NCBI GenBank assembly: GCA_910580015.1
Contig: CAJTVT010000048.1
Coordinates: 1 to 20,524, forward strand
DNA: 20,524 nt
Direction: 5' to 3'
Origin: an uncultured Lachnospiraceae bacterium
GTDB taxonomy: Bacteria; Bacillota; Clostridia; Lachnospirales; Lachnospiraceae
The notes under the pieces are model-generated. The model saw only the letters and a list, made by a program, of their open reading frames with translations. It was not told where the DNA came from and made no database searches. The position numbers and the translations under genes were made by a program. This document shows, piece after piece, positions 1-8,206 of the stretch; positions within the stretch are counted from its first letter, which is position 1; the number at the start of each line of letters is the position of its first letter.

Positions 1-199
1 TAATATGCGCACTCGCACAAGAGGTAAAATATTGCTTCGCAATTGTGCTCGGCGCGCAAAGTGTCCAGGCCCCTCATGAGTGAAGGGTTAGGAGAGCTGA
101 AGTGGGACTGTCCACTTTGTTCTCTTATAGGGTTAGAGTGTCAAAAGGTCTGAAGTTCCCTTGCAGGCAAGATGAGACACATGAGACTTCGAGAGTCCA
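1..199. other. Structured leader upstream of leuA
   Basis: This stretch holds no convincing gene. It contains several inverted repeats: ATTGC/GCAAT (31-35 with 39-43) nested inside GCACAA/TTGTGC (15-20 with 43-48), AAGTGG/CCACTT (100-105 with 112-117) followed by a T-rich run, and CTTGC/GCAAG (161-165 with 168-172). The AAGTGG hairpin could be a weak terminator of a gene to the left or a leader element for leuA. I looked for a T-box signature (GGTGGNACCGCG-like) and a Leu-rich leader peptide and found neither. No clear promoter is visible, so the leuA promoter is unassigned. Confidence 0.4.
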
Positions 200-223
200 T
201 TGACAACAAGTGGAGGAATAGAA

Positions 224-2230
224 ATGAAGAATTTTGAAAAATATGAGAGACAATATTTTATGCCGCCAGAAGTAACATATGACTGGGTGAAAAAAGAACG
301 AATCACAGAACCGCCTATTTGGTGCAGCGTGGATTTGCGAGATGGAAACCAGGCATTGATTGAACCAATGAGTTTGGAAGAAAAACTGGAGTTTTTCCAA
401 CTTTTGGTGGATGTGGGATTTAAAGAGATTGAAGTGGGATTTCCGGCAGCTTCTGATACAGAATATAATTTTATGCGGGCGCTGATTGAACGGGATATGA
501 TTCCAAAGGATGTAACAGTTCAGGTGCTGACCCAGGCAAGAGATCATATCATACGTAAAACATTCGAAGCGGTAAAAGGGGCTCCCCATGCTGTAGTTCA
601 TTTGTATAATTCCACCTCTTTGGCACAGCGAGAGCAGGTGTTTAAAAAGAGCAAAGATGAAATCAAACAAATTGCTGTGGAAGGGGCAAAATTGTTAAAG
701 GAGCTTGCAGATGAAACAGAGGGAAATTTCACTTTTGAATACAGTCCAGAGAGTTTTTCTGGCACAGAGGTGGATTATGCCCTTGAGGTATGTAATGCAG
801 TGCTGGATATTTGGGAACCATCTCCAGAAAAGAAAGTGATTATCAATCTTCCAACAACTGTAGAAAATGCGATGCCCCATATTTTTGCAGGCCAGGTGGA
901 ATATATGAGTAAACATATGCATTTTCGCGAAAATGTGGTTCTTTCTTTGCATCCCCACAATGATCGAGGCGTTGGAATCTGTGACGCGGAATTTGGAATA
1001 CTTGCTGGAGCAGACCGGATTGAAGGAACCTTGTTTGGCAATGGAGAACGTACTGGAAATGTGGATATTGTGACATTGGCTATGAATATGTTTTCGCATG
1101 GTGTGGATCCCAAATTGGATTTCAGCAACATGTCAAGAATTGCAGAGGTCTATGAGCGGTGTACCCGTATGCAGGTGTCGCCTAGACAGCCTTATGCTGG
1201 AGAGTTGGTGTTTACGGCATTTTCTGGTTCCCATCAGGATGCTATTGCAAAGGGAATGGCATGCAGAGAGAAAAATCCTGACGGACAATGGACCGTTCCG
1301 TATCTGCCGATTGATCCCAAGGATGTTGGAAGAACTTATGATTCCGATGTTATCCGTATCAATAGCCAGTCTGGTAAGGGAGGAGTCGCCTATATCTTAA
1401 AGCAAAATTATGGCATTACCATCCCAGAAAAGATGCGTGAGGAAGTCGGATATACCATAAAAGGCGTTTCAGACCGCAGTCATATGGAGCTTTCTCCCCA
1501 GTTAATTTATCAGATTTTCGAAGAACATTATGTGAGCAGTGTGCCATATTTTCAGGTTCCAGAGTTTCATTTTAAGCAGAAGAACGGTATTTTGGCAGAG
1601 ACTGTGATTTCTCATAATGGACAGAAACGCACAGTTACTGGAACTGGGAATGGCCGTCTAGATGCAGTGAGCAATGCGCTCAAGCAATATTTTAATATCA
1701 GTTATGAACTGTCTGTCTATGAAGAGCATTCTTTGTCAAGAGGCTCCTCAGCAAAAGCAGTTTCCTATGTGGGGATTTCCTGCAATAACAAATTGTATTG
1801 GGGCGTTGGAATTGACGAAGATATTATTTCCTCCTCTATTGAAGCGTTGTGCGTGGCGGTCAATAAATTGGAGCAGATCCAGCAGAATGAGCAATGCAGA
1901 GACGAGCGACTTAATGAGATTATGAATTATATCCATGAACATTATTTGACGGTGACACTGGACGAACTGGCAGAAAAACAACATTTGTCTAAACCATACC
2001 TTTCCAAGTATATCAAGGAAAAATCTGGAAATACCTTTGGTGACATTGTAAAAAATGTTCGTATGAAGAAGGCGAGGACTCTTTTGAAAAATACGAGTAT
2101 GACAGTAGAAAATATTGCAGACAATGTGGGATATCAGAATGTGGAGCATTTTAATCGTACATTTAAGAAAAAATACGATATGACTCCAATCCAGTTTCGC
2201 AATAGTCAACAAGAACAACAAAAGATATGA
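224..2230 (+). CDS. leuA: 2-isopropylmalate synthase with C-terminal AraC-type DNA-binding domain
   Basis: This enzyme condenses acetyl-CoA with 2-oxoisovalerate, the first committed step of leucine synthesis. The 668-residue product has the HMGL-like catalytic barrel (about residues 30-330) with the DLRDGNQ motif (R39, D40) and the HPHNDRG metal motif (H243, H245). A linker and a LeuA dimerisation/regulatory domain follow (about 448-553). Residues 558-664 then form a complete AraC/XylS double helix-turn-helix, including the IADNVGYQNVEHFNRTFKK signature and a TPIQFR ending. The reading frame is unbroken across the junction. The ATG at 224 is preferred to the upstream in-frame TTG at 200 because GGAGGA lies at 212-217, 6 bases before it. 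The family normally ends after the regulatory domain. The AraC tail suggests a bifunctional enzyme-regulator, but DNA binding is inference. Confidence 0.93.
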   Translation: MKNFEKYERQYFMPPEVTYDWVKKERITEPPIWCSVDLRDGNQALIEPMSLEEKLEFFQLLVDVGFKEIEVGFPAASDTEYNFMRALIERDMIPKDVTVQVLTQARDHIIRKTFEAVKGAPHAVVHLYNSTSLAQREQVFKKSKDEIKQIAVEGAKLLKELADETEGNFTFEYSPESFSGTEVDYALEVCNAVLDIWEPSPEKKVIINLPTTVENAMPHIFAGQVEYMSKHMHFRENVVLSLHPHNDRGVGICDAEFGILAGADRIEGTLFGNGERTGNVDIVTLAMNMFSHGVDPKLDFSNMSRIAEVYERCTRMQVSPRQPYAGELVFTAFSGSHQDAIAKGMACREKNPDGQWTVPYLPIDPKDVGRTYDSDVIRINSQSGKGGVAYILKQNYGITIPEKMREEVGYTIKGVSDRSHMELSPQLIYQIFEEHYVSSVPYFQVPEFHFKQKNGILAETVISHNGQKRTVTGTGNGRLDAVSNALKQYFNISYELSVYEEHSLSRGSSAKAVSYVGISCNNKLYWGVGIDEDIISSSIEALCVAVNKLEQIQQNEQCRDERLNEIMNYIHEHYLTVTLDELAEKQHLSKPYLSKYIKEKSGNTFGDIVKNVRMKKARTLLKNTSMTVENIADNVGYQNVEHFNRTFKKKYDMTPIQFRNSQQEQQKI

Positions 2231-2344
2231 GCTAAAGAATTGTTCTGATACTGTCGATATAAGTGATATAGAAAAGGCGTAGTTTCGATATGGATGATTG
2301 AAAGGGAGTTCGGTCAAGCACAAATGGATCAAGGAGGAGATCAT

Positions 2345-3346
2345 ATGTCGTTAATTGTAAAAGCAGCAGATCAGGGTATAAATGGCTTAGGTATGGCAGC
2401 CAGTACAGTAGGAGTTAAGCAGGGAGGCGGAAAGGGTAAGTCCATATTTGCAGGAACTTTATTGGTGCCTTCCGAGACAGATAATTTGGTGGAACAGAAG
2501 CGTAAGGAGGCACAGAAACAGGCTAAGAAGATTGTTGGAGACGCTTGGCAGAAAGACCAGAAAGCCCTTCAGAAGATCGATGAGAAGTGGAAGCTCTGGA
2601 ATGATAAATTCACTCAGATTAAAGACTCAGAAGGTCGTATTGCAGATATTGAGGAGGCTAAAAAAAGACTTCAGCAAGAGTATAATGTTGATCCAGAATC
2701 CCAGGAGCAGAAGGATCTGGAAATATTGGAAAGATTTCAGAATTATTTAAAAGGTTTAGGTGATCCAAAATTTACAGAAGAAGAACGGAAACGTTTGGAA
2801 GAACTCCAGTATATGGAGCGGACAGAATATCAGACGGAGGCGTTAAAGCTAAATAGCGATGCTGCGGATGAGAAGAAAAGTATTGAAAAATTGGGACTAG
2901 AGAGGGAGAAACTCAAAGGAACTATTGCAAGTGAACAACTGGAACACGATATCTCCCAGGATATGCTTGACGCCAGCGATTTGGCCAAGGAGCTTTTGGA
3001 TGCGTCTGGAAAGGATATTGTAAATCTTCTGATTCAGGAAGGAAAGGATAAGATCGACGAAGAATCTGAGGAGGAGCAGGAACAAGCGGAAGAGATAAAG
3101 GAGAACAAGCAGGAGCAGCAAGAGCAGATTGATAAAATCAAAGAGAACACAAAAGAAAATAGAGAAGATCAGGAAGAAATCATTCAAGGTGAGATAGAAT
3201 CAGACAAGATGGACCATGAGGTTTCTTATAAGCAGCTTGGAACCGTCCATATGGAACAGGCTCAGAAAAATGTTCAAAAACTCATGGCGGACAAGAAACT
3301 TATCGTTGAGGATCTCAAAGGCATTGAAATTGATTTTGGTTTTTAG
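2345..3346 (+). CDS. Hypothetical coiled-coil protein
   Basis: I do not recognise this family. The 333-residue product has a short Gly/Ser-rich head (about 1-35, containing KQGGGKGKS). Almost uninterrupted charged alpha-helix follows to about residue 320, rich in Glu, Lys and Gln, with an extreme Glu/Gln/Lys stretch around 235-290, and the protein ends in DFGF. There is no signal peptide, membrane segment or Cys motif, so a soluble, elongated, self-associating cytoplasmic protein is likely. AAGGAGGAGA at 2331-2340 sets the ATG at 2345; an upstream in-frame ATG at 2294 has no comparable ribosome site. It lies 114 bases after leuA and 19 bases before mutY in the same direction, so co-transcription with mutY is plausible. 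It could be a structural or secretion-related protein, but nothing proves that. Confidence 0.8.
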   Translation: MSLIVKAADQGINGLGMAASTVGVKQGGGKGKSIFAGTLLVPSETDNLVEQKRKEAQKQAKKIVGDAWQKDQKALQKIDEKWKLWNDKFTQIKDSEGRIADIEEAKKRLQQEYNVDPESQEQKDLEILERFQNYLKGLGDPKFTEEERKRLEELQYMERTEYQTEALKLNSDAADEKKSIEKLGLEREKLKGTIASEQLEHDISQDMLDASDLAKELLDASGKDIVNLLIQEGKDKIDEESEEEQEQAEEIKENKQEQQEQIDKIKENTKENREDQEEIIQGEIESDKMDHEVSYKQLGTVHMEQAQKNVQKLMADKKLIVEDLKGIEIDFGF

Positions 3347-3365
3347 TGGACAGAGAGAATAACGT

Positions 3366-4457
3366 ATGATAGAGAATTTTCCATTAGGACAGATTGTCAA
3401 TCCACTTTTGGAGTGGTTTCGTGGGAATGCTAGGAGCTTACCTTGGAGAGCGGAGCCTACGCCCTATCGGGTATGGGTATCTGAGATTATGCTTCAGCAG
3501 ACACGGGTGGAGGCGGTAAAACCATATTTTCAGCGTTTTACCGCAGCTCTGCCAGGAGTTCGAGAGTTGGCAGAATGTGAGGAAGAGAAATTGTTAAAGC
3601 TCTGGGAAGGGCTGGGATATTATAATCGAGTACGGAATATGCAGTCTGCGGCGCAGACTGTTATGGAGAAGTATCATGGAGAGCTTCCGGCAGATTATCA
3701 TGAACTTTTGAAATTAAAAGGGATAGGCAATTATACAGCGGGAGCCATTGCATCGATCGCGTATCAGATTCCAGTTCCAGCAGTCGATGGAAATGTGTTA
3801 CGTGTGATTGCGAGGGTGACAGCCGATGATTCAGACATTATGAAACAGTCTGTACGTACCAAAGTGGAGGATGCTTTGCAAAGTATTATGCCCAAGGATT
3901 CCGCAAGAGATTTTAATCAGGCATTGATGGAGCTTGGAGCCACTGTCTGTGTGCCAAACGGAACACCTCAATGTGAAAAATGTCCTTGGCAGGAGTTTTG
4001 TGAGGCAAAACGTTTGAACTGCTGGCAGCAGCTTCCAGTTAAGAGCAAGGCAAAGCCTCGAAGAATTGAAGAGAAAACCGTGTTTATTATCCAAGATGGG
4101 GAGAAAATTGTACTGCAAAAGCGTCCAAATCGCGGCTTGTTGGCGGGATTGTATGAATTTCCCAATATACCAGGCCATTTATCCAGGGAAGAAGCACTAA
4201 CTTGGCTAAAAGAGCAGAAGTTAGAACCAATCCGCATACAGGAGTTGGAGCCTGCAAAGCATATTTTTTCTCATGTAGAGTGGCATATGACAGGTTATGT
4301 AGTTCGGGTGGATGAGCTTTCAGAGAGTCAGAACCGTATGCTTTTTGTAGAAGTGGCAGAATCTGAGAAGCGATATCCAATTCCTTCCGCATTTGGGGCG
4401 TATACGAAGTATATGAATATTCGTCTGGGAATGGAATCGGAGATGGTGATTGATTGA
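3366..4457 (+). CDS. mutY: A/G-specific adenine DNA glycosylase MutY
   Basis: MutY removes adenine mispaired with 8-oxoguanine or guanine in base-excision repair. The 363-residue product has the catalytic Glu in SEIMLQQT (E40), the helix-hairpin-helix LKGIGNYTAGA (117-127), and the catalytic Asp in VDGNV (D141). A 4Fe-4S cluster motif follows with C195, C203, C206 and C212. The first Cys spacing is seven residues rather than the six of E. coli, which I recall as usual in clostridial MutY. Residues from about 230 form the NUDIX-like 8-oxoguanine recognition domain. Length is normal for the family. The ribosome site is weak (GAGAG at 3353-3357), so translation may depend on the coiled-coil gene 19 bases upstream. 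Confidence 0.96.
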   Translation: MIENFPLGQIVNPLLEWFRGNARSLPWRAEPTPYRVWVSEIMLQQTRVEAVKPYFQRFTAALPGVRELAECEEEKLLKLWEGLGYYNRVRNMQSAAQTVMEKYHGELPADYHELLKLKGIGNYTAGAIASIAYQIPVPAVDGNVLRVIARVTADDSDIMKQSVRTKVEDALQSIMPKDSARDFNQALMELGATVCVPNGTPQCEKCPWQEFCEAKRLNCWQQLPVKSKAKPRRIEEKTVFIIQDGEKIVLQKRPNRGLLAGLYEFPNIPGHLSREEALTWLKEQKLEPIRIQELEPAKHIFSHVEWHMTGYVVRVDELSESQNRMLFVEVAESEKRYPIPSAFGAYTKYMNIRLGMESEMVID

Positions 4458-5075
4458 ATTCAAAGGTTGCCCCCTTTAGAATCATGAGATATAAATTTGA
4501 TGTTCTGTCAATATACAGTTGGAAATGTGTTTTGTAGAATTTGCTTGCTGATCATAACCACAGATTGTTGGGGTAGAAAAATTCTTTTTGAAGAGCCTTG
4601 ATAAAAAAGGAGAGACCGACGTATTTGCGCCGGTCTTCATATGAAAAAGATTTATATAAAAAAGTGAGGATACACTAGTTAAATGAAAGGAACTTAAAAT
4701 CTTTTTGTATTCTAATTTTGTGTTGCTCCTTTCTATAGATATTAGTATATCTGTAAAATATGAAGGCACTGTGTTGGAAATATGAGGAAATTGTAAAAAA
4801 AATATGAACAAATTTTGAAGAAAGAATCGTGTTCTGGAGGTTGAATGACGTAACTGATTTTATAGAACAAATATTCCGTATATAATGCAAACGAATCGCT
4901 GTAGTGGGCATTACAGCGCTGGATAACATGGGGTAGGCGGGCATTTTTGTAAATAAAATGTTGCGATATTTAACCTCCGAAGTAATATAATTTGCGAATT
5001 AGCAAAAAAAGTGTATAATAATAGGGAGTGATGTCATAATTTAAGATTATATGGAATTAAAAATGGAGGAAAACA
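4458..5075. other. Gene-poor AT-rich interval with hairpins
   Basis: There is no credible coding region in this 0.6-kb gap. It holds the hairpin AGACCG/CGGTCT (4613-4618 with 4631-4636); on the minus strand this is followed after four bases by T6 (4608-4603), so it looks like a minus-strand terminator although no minus-strand gene precedes it. A second hairpin, CGCTGTA/TACAGCG (4897-4903 with 4912-4918), extends inward by two more pairs and lies just after a TATAAT (4881-4886) that lacks a good -35. The right end holds the promoter of the glycosyltransferase gene. A small RNA or a decayed gene is possible but unsupported. Confidence 0.4.
4992..5019 (+). promoter_or_regulatory. Promoter of the glycosyltransferase gene
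   Basis: TTGCGA (4992-4997) and TATAAT (5014-5019) are separated by 16 bases. Transcription would start near 5026, giving a leader of about 50 bases before the ATG at 5076. Confidence 0.6.
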
Positions 5076-6092
5076 ATGAAATTATTATCAATTGCAATTC
5101 CTAGCTATAACTCCCAGGATTATATGGAACACTGCATAGAATCTCTGCTGATTGGCGGTGAGGATGTGGAGATTCTCATTATAGATGATGGTTCTAAGGA
5201 TCGGACTGCTGAGATTGCAGATTCTTATGCAGAAAAATATCCAACAATTGTAAAAGCGGTACATCAGCAAAATGGGGGACATGGAGAAGCAGTGAATGCG
5301 GGAATCCGCAATGCCTCTGGGCTGTATTTTAAGGTTGTGGACAGTGATGACTGGGTGGACGAGGAAGCTTATCGAAAGATTTTGTCTGTCTTGAAGGAAT
5401 TATCTGGAGGCAGTCAGACGCTGGATATGCTGATCAGTAATTTTGTATATGAAAAAGAAGGGGCCCGGCACAAAAAGGTCATGAAATATACAGGAACGCT
5501 TCCAGAAAATAAGATCTTTGGCTGGGATGAGGCAAAGCGCTTCCGCAAGGGACAGTATATTCTGATGCATTCTGTAATTTATCGGACACAGCTCTTGAGA
5601 GAATGTGGATTGGAATTGCCGCGGCATACATTTTATGTAGATAACTTGTTTGTGTATGTTCCACTTCCCTATGTGAAAAATATGTACTATCTGAATGTGG
5701 ATTTTTACCGTTATTATATTGGCAGGGAAGATCAGTCAGTCAATGAGAAGATTATGATTCAGAGAATCGATCAGCAAATTAGAGTAAATAAGCTGATGGT
5801 GGAAAATGTAGACCTGTGGAAGCTGCCGAACCGAAAGCTGCGGAGATATATGTTTAATTATCTTGAAATTATCACAGTGGTGTCTACAATTATGCTGATC
5901 CGTTCTGGCACGAAGGAGAATCTTGCCAAAAAGAGGGAGCTTTGGAAGTATCTGAAGGATTATGATCTGCGTCTGTTTTGGCGTCTGCGGAATGGAATTA
6001 TGGGGCAGACCATGAATCTTCCAGGTAAGGGAGGACGGAGAATTTCCGTGGCAGCATATAAGATTTCTCAGAAAGTAGTGGGATTTAATTAA
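5076..6092 (+). CDS. Family 2 glycosyltransferase
   Basis: A GT2 (GT-A fold) glycosyltransferase that should move a sugar from a nucleotide donor to a cell-envelope or exopolysaccharide acceptor; the specific sugar and acceptor cannot be read from sequence. The 338-residue product opens with LSIAIPSYNSQ, has the nucleotide-binding IIDDGS (D37, D38), the NGGHGEAVNAG loop (66-76) and the metal-binding DSDD (89-92). The C-terminal part is basic and helical without a clear membrane span. TGGAGGA at 5064-5070 fixes the ATG. It stands alone with its own promoter rather than in a polysaccharide cluster, so it may modify a teichoic or glycolipid component. That last point is a guess. Confidence 0.9.
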   Translation: MKLLSIAIPSYNSQDYMEHCIESLLIGGEDVEILIIDDGSKDRTAEIADSYAEKYPTIVKAVHQQNGGHGEAVNAGIRNASGLYFKVVDSDDWVDEEAYRKILSVLKELSGGSQTLDMLISNFVYEKEGARHKKVMKYTGTLPENKIFGWDEAKRFRKGQYILMHSVIYRTQLLRECGLELPRHTFYVDNLFVYVPLPYVKNMYYLNVDFYRYYIGREDQSVNEKIMIQRIDQQIRVNKLMVENVDLWKLPNRKLRRYMFNYLEIITVVSTIMLIRSGTKENLAKKRELWKYLKDYDLRLFWRLRNGIMGQTMNLPGKGGRRISVAAYKISQKVVGFN

Positions 6093-6189
6093 AATATGGA
6101 CTTGACCTGCCAGAGAGCGTCAAAAGTTCCACAGTCCTGTGATGGGTGTGGCGCACAAATGAATGTCGGGATATTGTATGCCTTGCATA

Positions 6190-6876
6190 TCATGTATTTC
6201 TTTTGAGTGTTTTTATGTATGCCTTATCCTCAGCAGGTACCTTGAGAGATTCCGTAATTTTCTGTAGGGCCTTATTGTGAGTGAAAAGATCCAAATGATT
6301 TTCCTTCAAATAGGGCAGTGTTTTTTCTGGAAACTCTCGGTAACAGATGGAGATTGCCCAAGCCTGAGCCATCTGGGTATAATATGTTTTTAAATCTACA
6401 CTGTCCACTGCTTGTAACACTTTTGGAAGATATTCCGCTGTCACATAATAATCAAGCATTTGTACCAGTACAAAACGTACTTCGTATTCCCTTGGGCTAT
6501 GAAGATATTGCTGGAGGAAGTCCCAGAATTCCTCCGGCTGTTTTTTTGCCAATTTTAAGGTGGAACAGGTGCTGTCACAGACAGACCAGTTATCAATCTT
6601 GGGTAGGTATGAGCGAAGGAAAGGTTCTTTTTCCGACAGATCGCCTTTTGCATAGCCAAGCACCAAGCCTTGAAGCATAAGTTCTTCGTAACTGTCTTCA
6701 GAAGCAGTTTTTAAATATTCCTGCCAGTTCTCAGTGGCAAGCTGTTTCGCAATCTTTCTTAAAATAGGGAGGCGAATCCCCAAAATATTCTCAACGCCTG
6801 GAAGCTGGATCGATATAAATTTCTGGTAATCTGGTTCTCTGTTTTGCAGAAGCTGCTCTTTTATCCACGTATTCAT
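6190..6876 (-). CDS. AlkD-like DNA alkylation repair protein
   Basis: A HEAT-like-repeat DNA glycosylase of the AlkC/AlkD superfamily, which removes bulky or cationic alkylated purines without base flipping. The 228-residue product keeps residues that align by spacing with the Bacillus cereus AlkD catalytic set: W97 and D101 in NWSVCDSTC, R134 in EVRFVLVQML, and W173 in QAWAIS. The rest is regular helical repeats, as in the family. The start at 6876 is chosen because AAAGGAA lies just upstream and because the promoter at 6933-6905 would exclude the more distal in-frame ATG at 6933. It diverges from prfB and converges on the glycosyltransferase gene. Confidence 0.88.
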   Translation of the reverse strand: MNTWIKEQLLQNREPDYQKFISIQLPGVENILGIRLPILRKIAKQLATENWQEYLKTASEDSYEELMLQGLVLGYAKGDLSEKEPFLRSYLPKIDNWSVCDSTCSTLKLAKKQPEEFWDFLQQYLHSPREYEVRFVLVQMLDYYVTAEYLPKVLQAVDSVDLKTYYTQMAQAWAISICYREFPEKTLPYLKENHLDLFTHNKALQKITESLKVPAEDKAYIKTLKRNT

Positions 6877-6904
6877 AATGGTAGGTTCCTTTCTAAATAA
6901 AATC

Positions 6905-6933
6905 AGCATATCATGTCTTCTCGTGGTATGCAA
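6905..6933 (-). promoter_or_regulatory. Promoter of the AlkD-like gene
   Basis: Read on the minus strand, TTGCAT (6933-6928) and TATGCT (6910-6905) are 17 bases apart, and TGA just before the -10 forms an extended -10. The predicted start near 6898 leaves a leader of about 22 bases. Confidence 0.65.
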
Positions 6934-6948
6934 GCATGGAACTGATGA

Positions 6949-6977
6949 TTGACGTAAGACTTTGAAACACTTATAAT
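6949..6977 (+). promoter_or_regulatory. Promoter of prfB
   Basis: TTGACG (6949-6954), a 17-base spacer and a perfect TATAAT (6972-6977). The predicted start near 6984 lies 27 bases before the prfB ATG. It is back-to-back with the AlkD-like gene promoter. Confidence 0.8.
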
Positions 6978-7010
6978 AGGAACCAGAATGAAAAAGAAAG
7001 AGGTGACACG

Positions 7011-8133
7011 ATGGTTGAATTAGACCAGTTCAAGACAACTTTGAACACATATAAGGAGCCGTTAGTGGAAGTGAGGGATTCACTTTGACCTGGCAAATAA
7101 AGAACAAAGAATCCAGGAATTAGAACGGGAGATGGAAGCGCCAGATTTTTGGGATAACACAGAACTTTCTCAGGCAAAAATGAAGGAACTGAAAAACCTA
7201 AAGGATGATGTGGAGACTTATGCCCATTTGACGGAGCAGTATGAGGATATTGAGACGTTGTTAGAGATGGGGTATGAGGAGAATGATGCATCCCTGATTC
7301 CAGAGATCCAGGAGGCGCTGGAGGAATTTGAAGAAATTTTTGAAAACATCCGAATTAAGACCTTGCTGTCAGGAGAGTATGACGGGGAACATGCAATTCT
7401 TTCTCTACACGCAGGTGCTGGAGGAACAGAATCCTGTGACTGGAATAGTATGTTGTACCGGATGTATAAGCGATGGGCAGAAGATAAAGGCTTTACTGTG
7501 GAAGTGCTGGATTCCTTGGATGGAGATGAGGCTGGCATTAAGTCCATTACTTTTGAAGTCCGGGGTGAAAATGCTTATGGTTATCTGAAATCTGAGAAGG
7601 GTGTTCACAGATTGGTGCGCATTTCGCCCTTTAATGCGGCAGGAAAACGGCAGACGTCTTTTGCCTCCTGTGATGTTATGCCAGATATTGAAAAGGATCT
7701 CGACATTGAGATTAAGGATGATGAGCTTCGGATTGATACTTATCGTTCCAGCGGGGCAGGCGGCCAGCATATCAATAAAACATCCTCAGCGATCCGCATT
7801 ACGCACCTTCCTACTGGAATTGTGGTACAGTGCCAAAATGAGCGTTCTCAGCATATGAACAAGGACAAGGCGATGCAGATGCTGAAGGCAAAACTATATT
7901 TGCTTAAGCAGGAGGAGAATGAGAAAAAGGCTGCCGATATCCGTGGTGAAGTTACGGAAATTGGATGGGGCAACCAAATTCGTTCCTATGTAATGCAGCC
8001 CTATACTATGGTAAAGGATCATAGGACCAATGCGGAGACTGGAAATGTGGACAGTGTGATGGATGGAAAACTGGATCTGTTTATCAATGCCTATCTGAAA
8101 TGGAAGAGCCTTTCTGGGACACAACAACAATAA
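7011..8133 (+). CDS. prfB: Peptide chain release factor 2 (programmed +1 frameshift)
   Basis: RF2 reads UGA and UAA stop codons and triggers release of the finished peptide. Translation starts at the ATG at 7011 (AAAGAGGTGA at 6998-7007), runs 25 codons and meets an in-frame TGA at 7086-7088 in the context CTT TGA C. A +1 shift on CTT (7083-7085) makes decoding continue with GAC at 7087 through to 8133, giving about 373 residues. This is the classical autoregulatory RF2 frameshift; AGGG at 7072-7075 can act as the internal Shine-Dalgarno stimulator. The downstream frame has the SPF stop-codon recognition tripeptide (in ISPFNAAGKRQ) and the universal GGQ (in GAGGQHINKT). A straight reading would miss the first 40 or so residues. 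Confidence 0.96.
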
Positions 8134-8206
8134 GTTCTTTGATGTGGAAATTCTGTTTTTGCAGAAATTCGAAGGGCAATGAAATGTTATATGGGAGGAG
8201 AGCACG

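Noticed and set aside
1..223. T-box or leucine leader-peptide attenuator in front of leuA
   Set aside because: No T-box core (GGTGGNACCGCG-like) and no short frame with a run of Leu codons was found; only unrelated hairpins.
200..223. TTG start at 200 for leuA
   Set aside because: It would place the strong GGAGGA site inside the gene; the ATG at 224 has correct spacing.
4482..4944. Minus-strand reading frames of about 90-110 codons in the intergenic gap
   Set aside because: They lack ribosome sites, are Phe/Ser/Ile-rich as random AT-rich DNA would give, and resemble no family.
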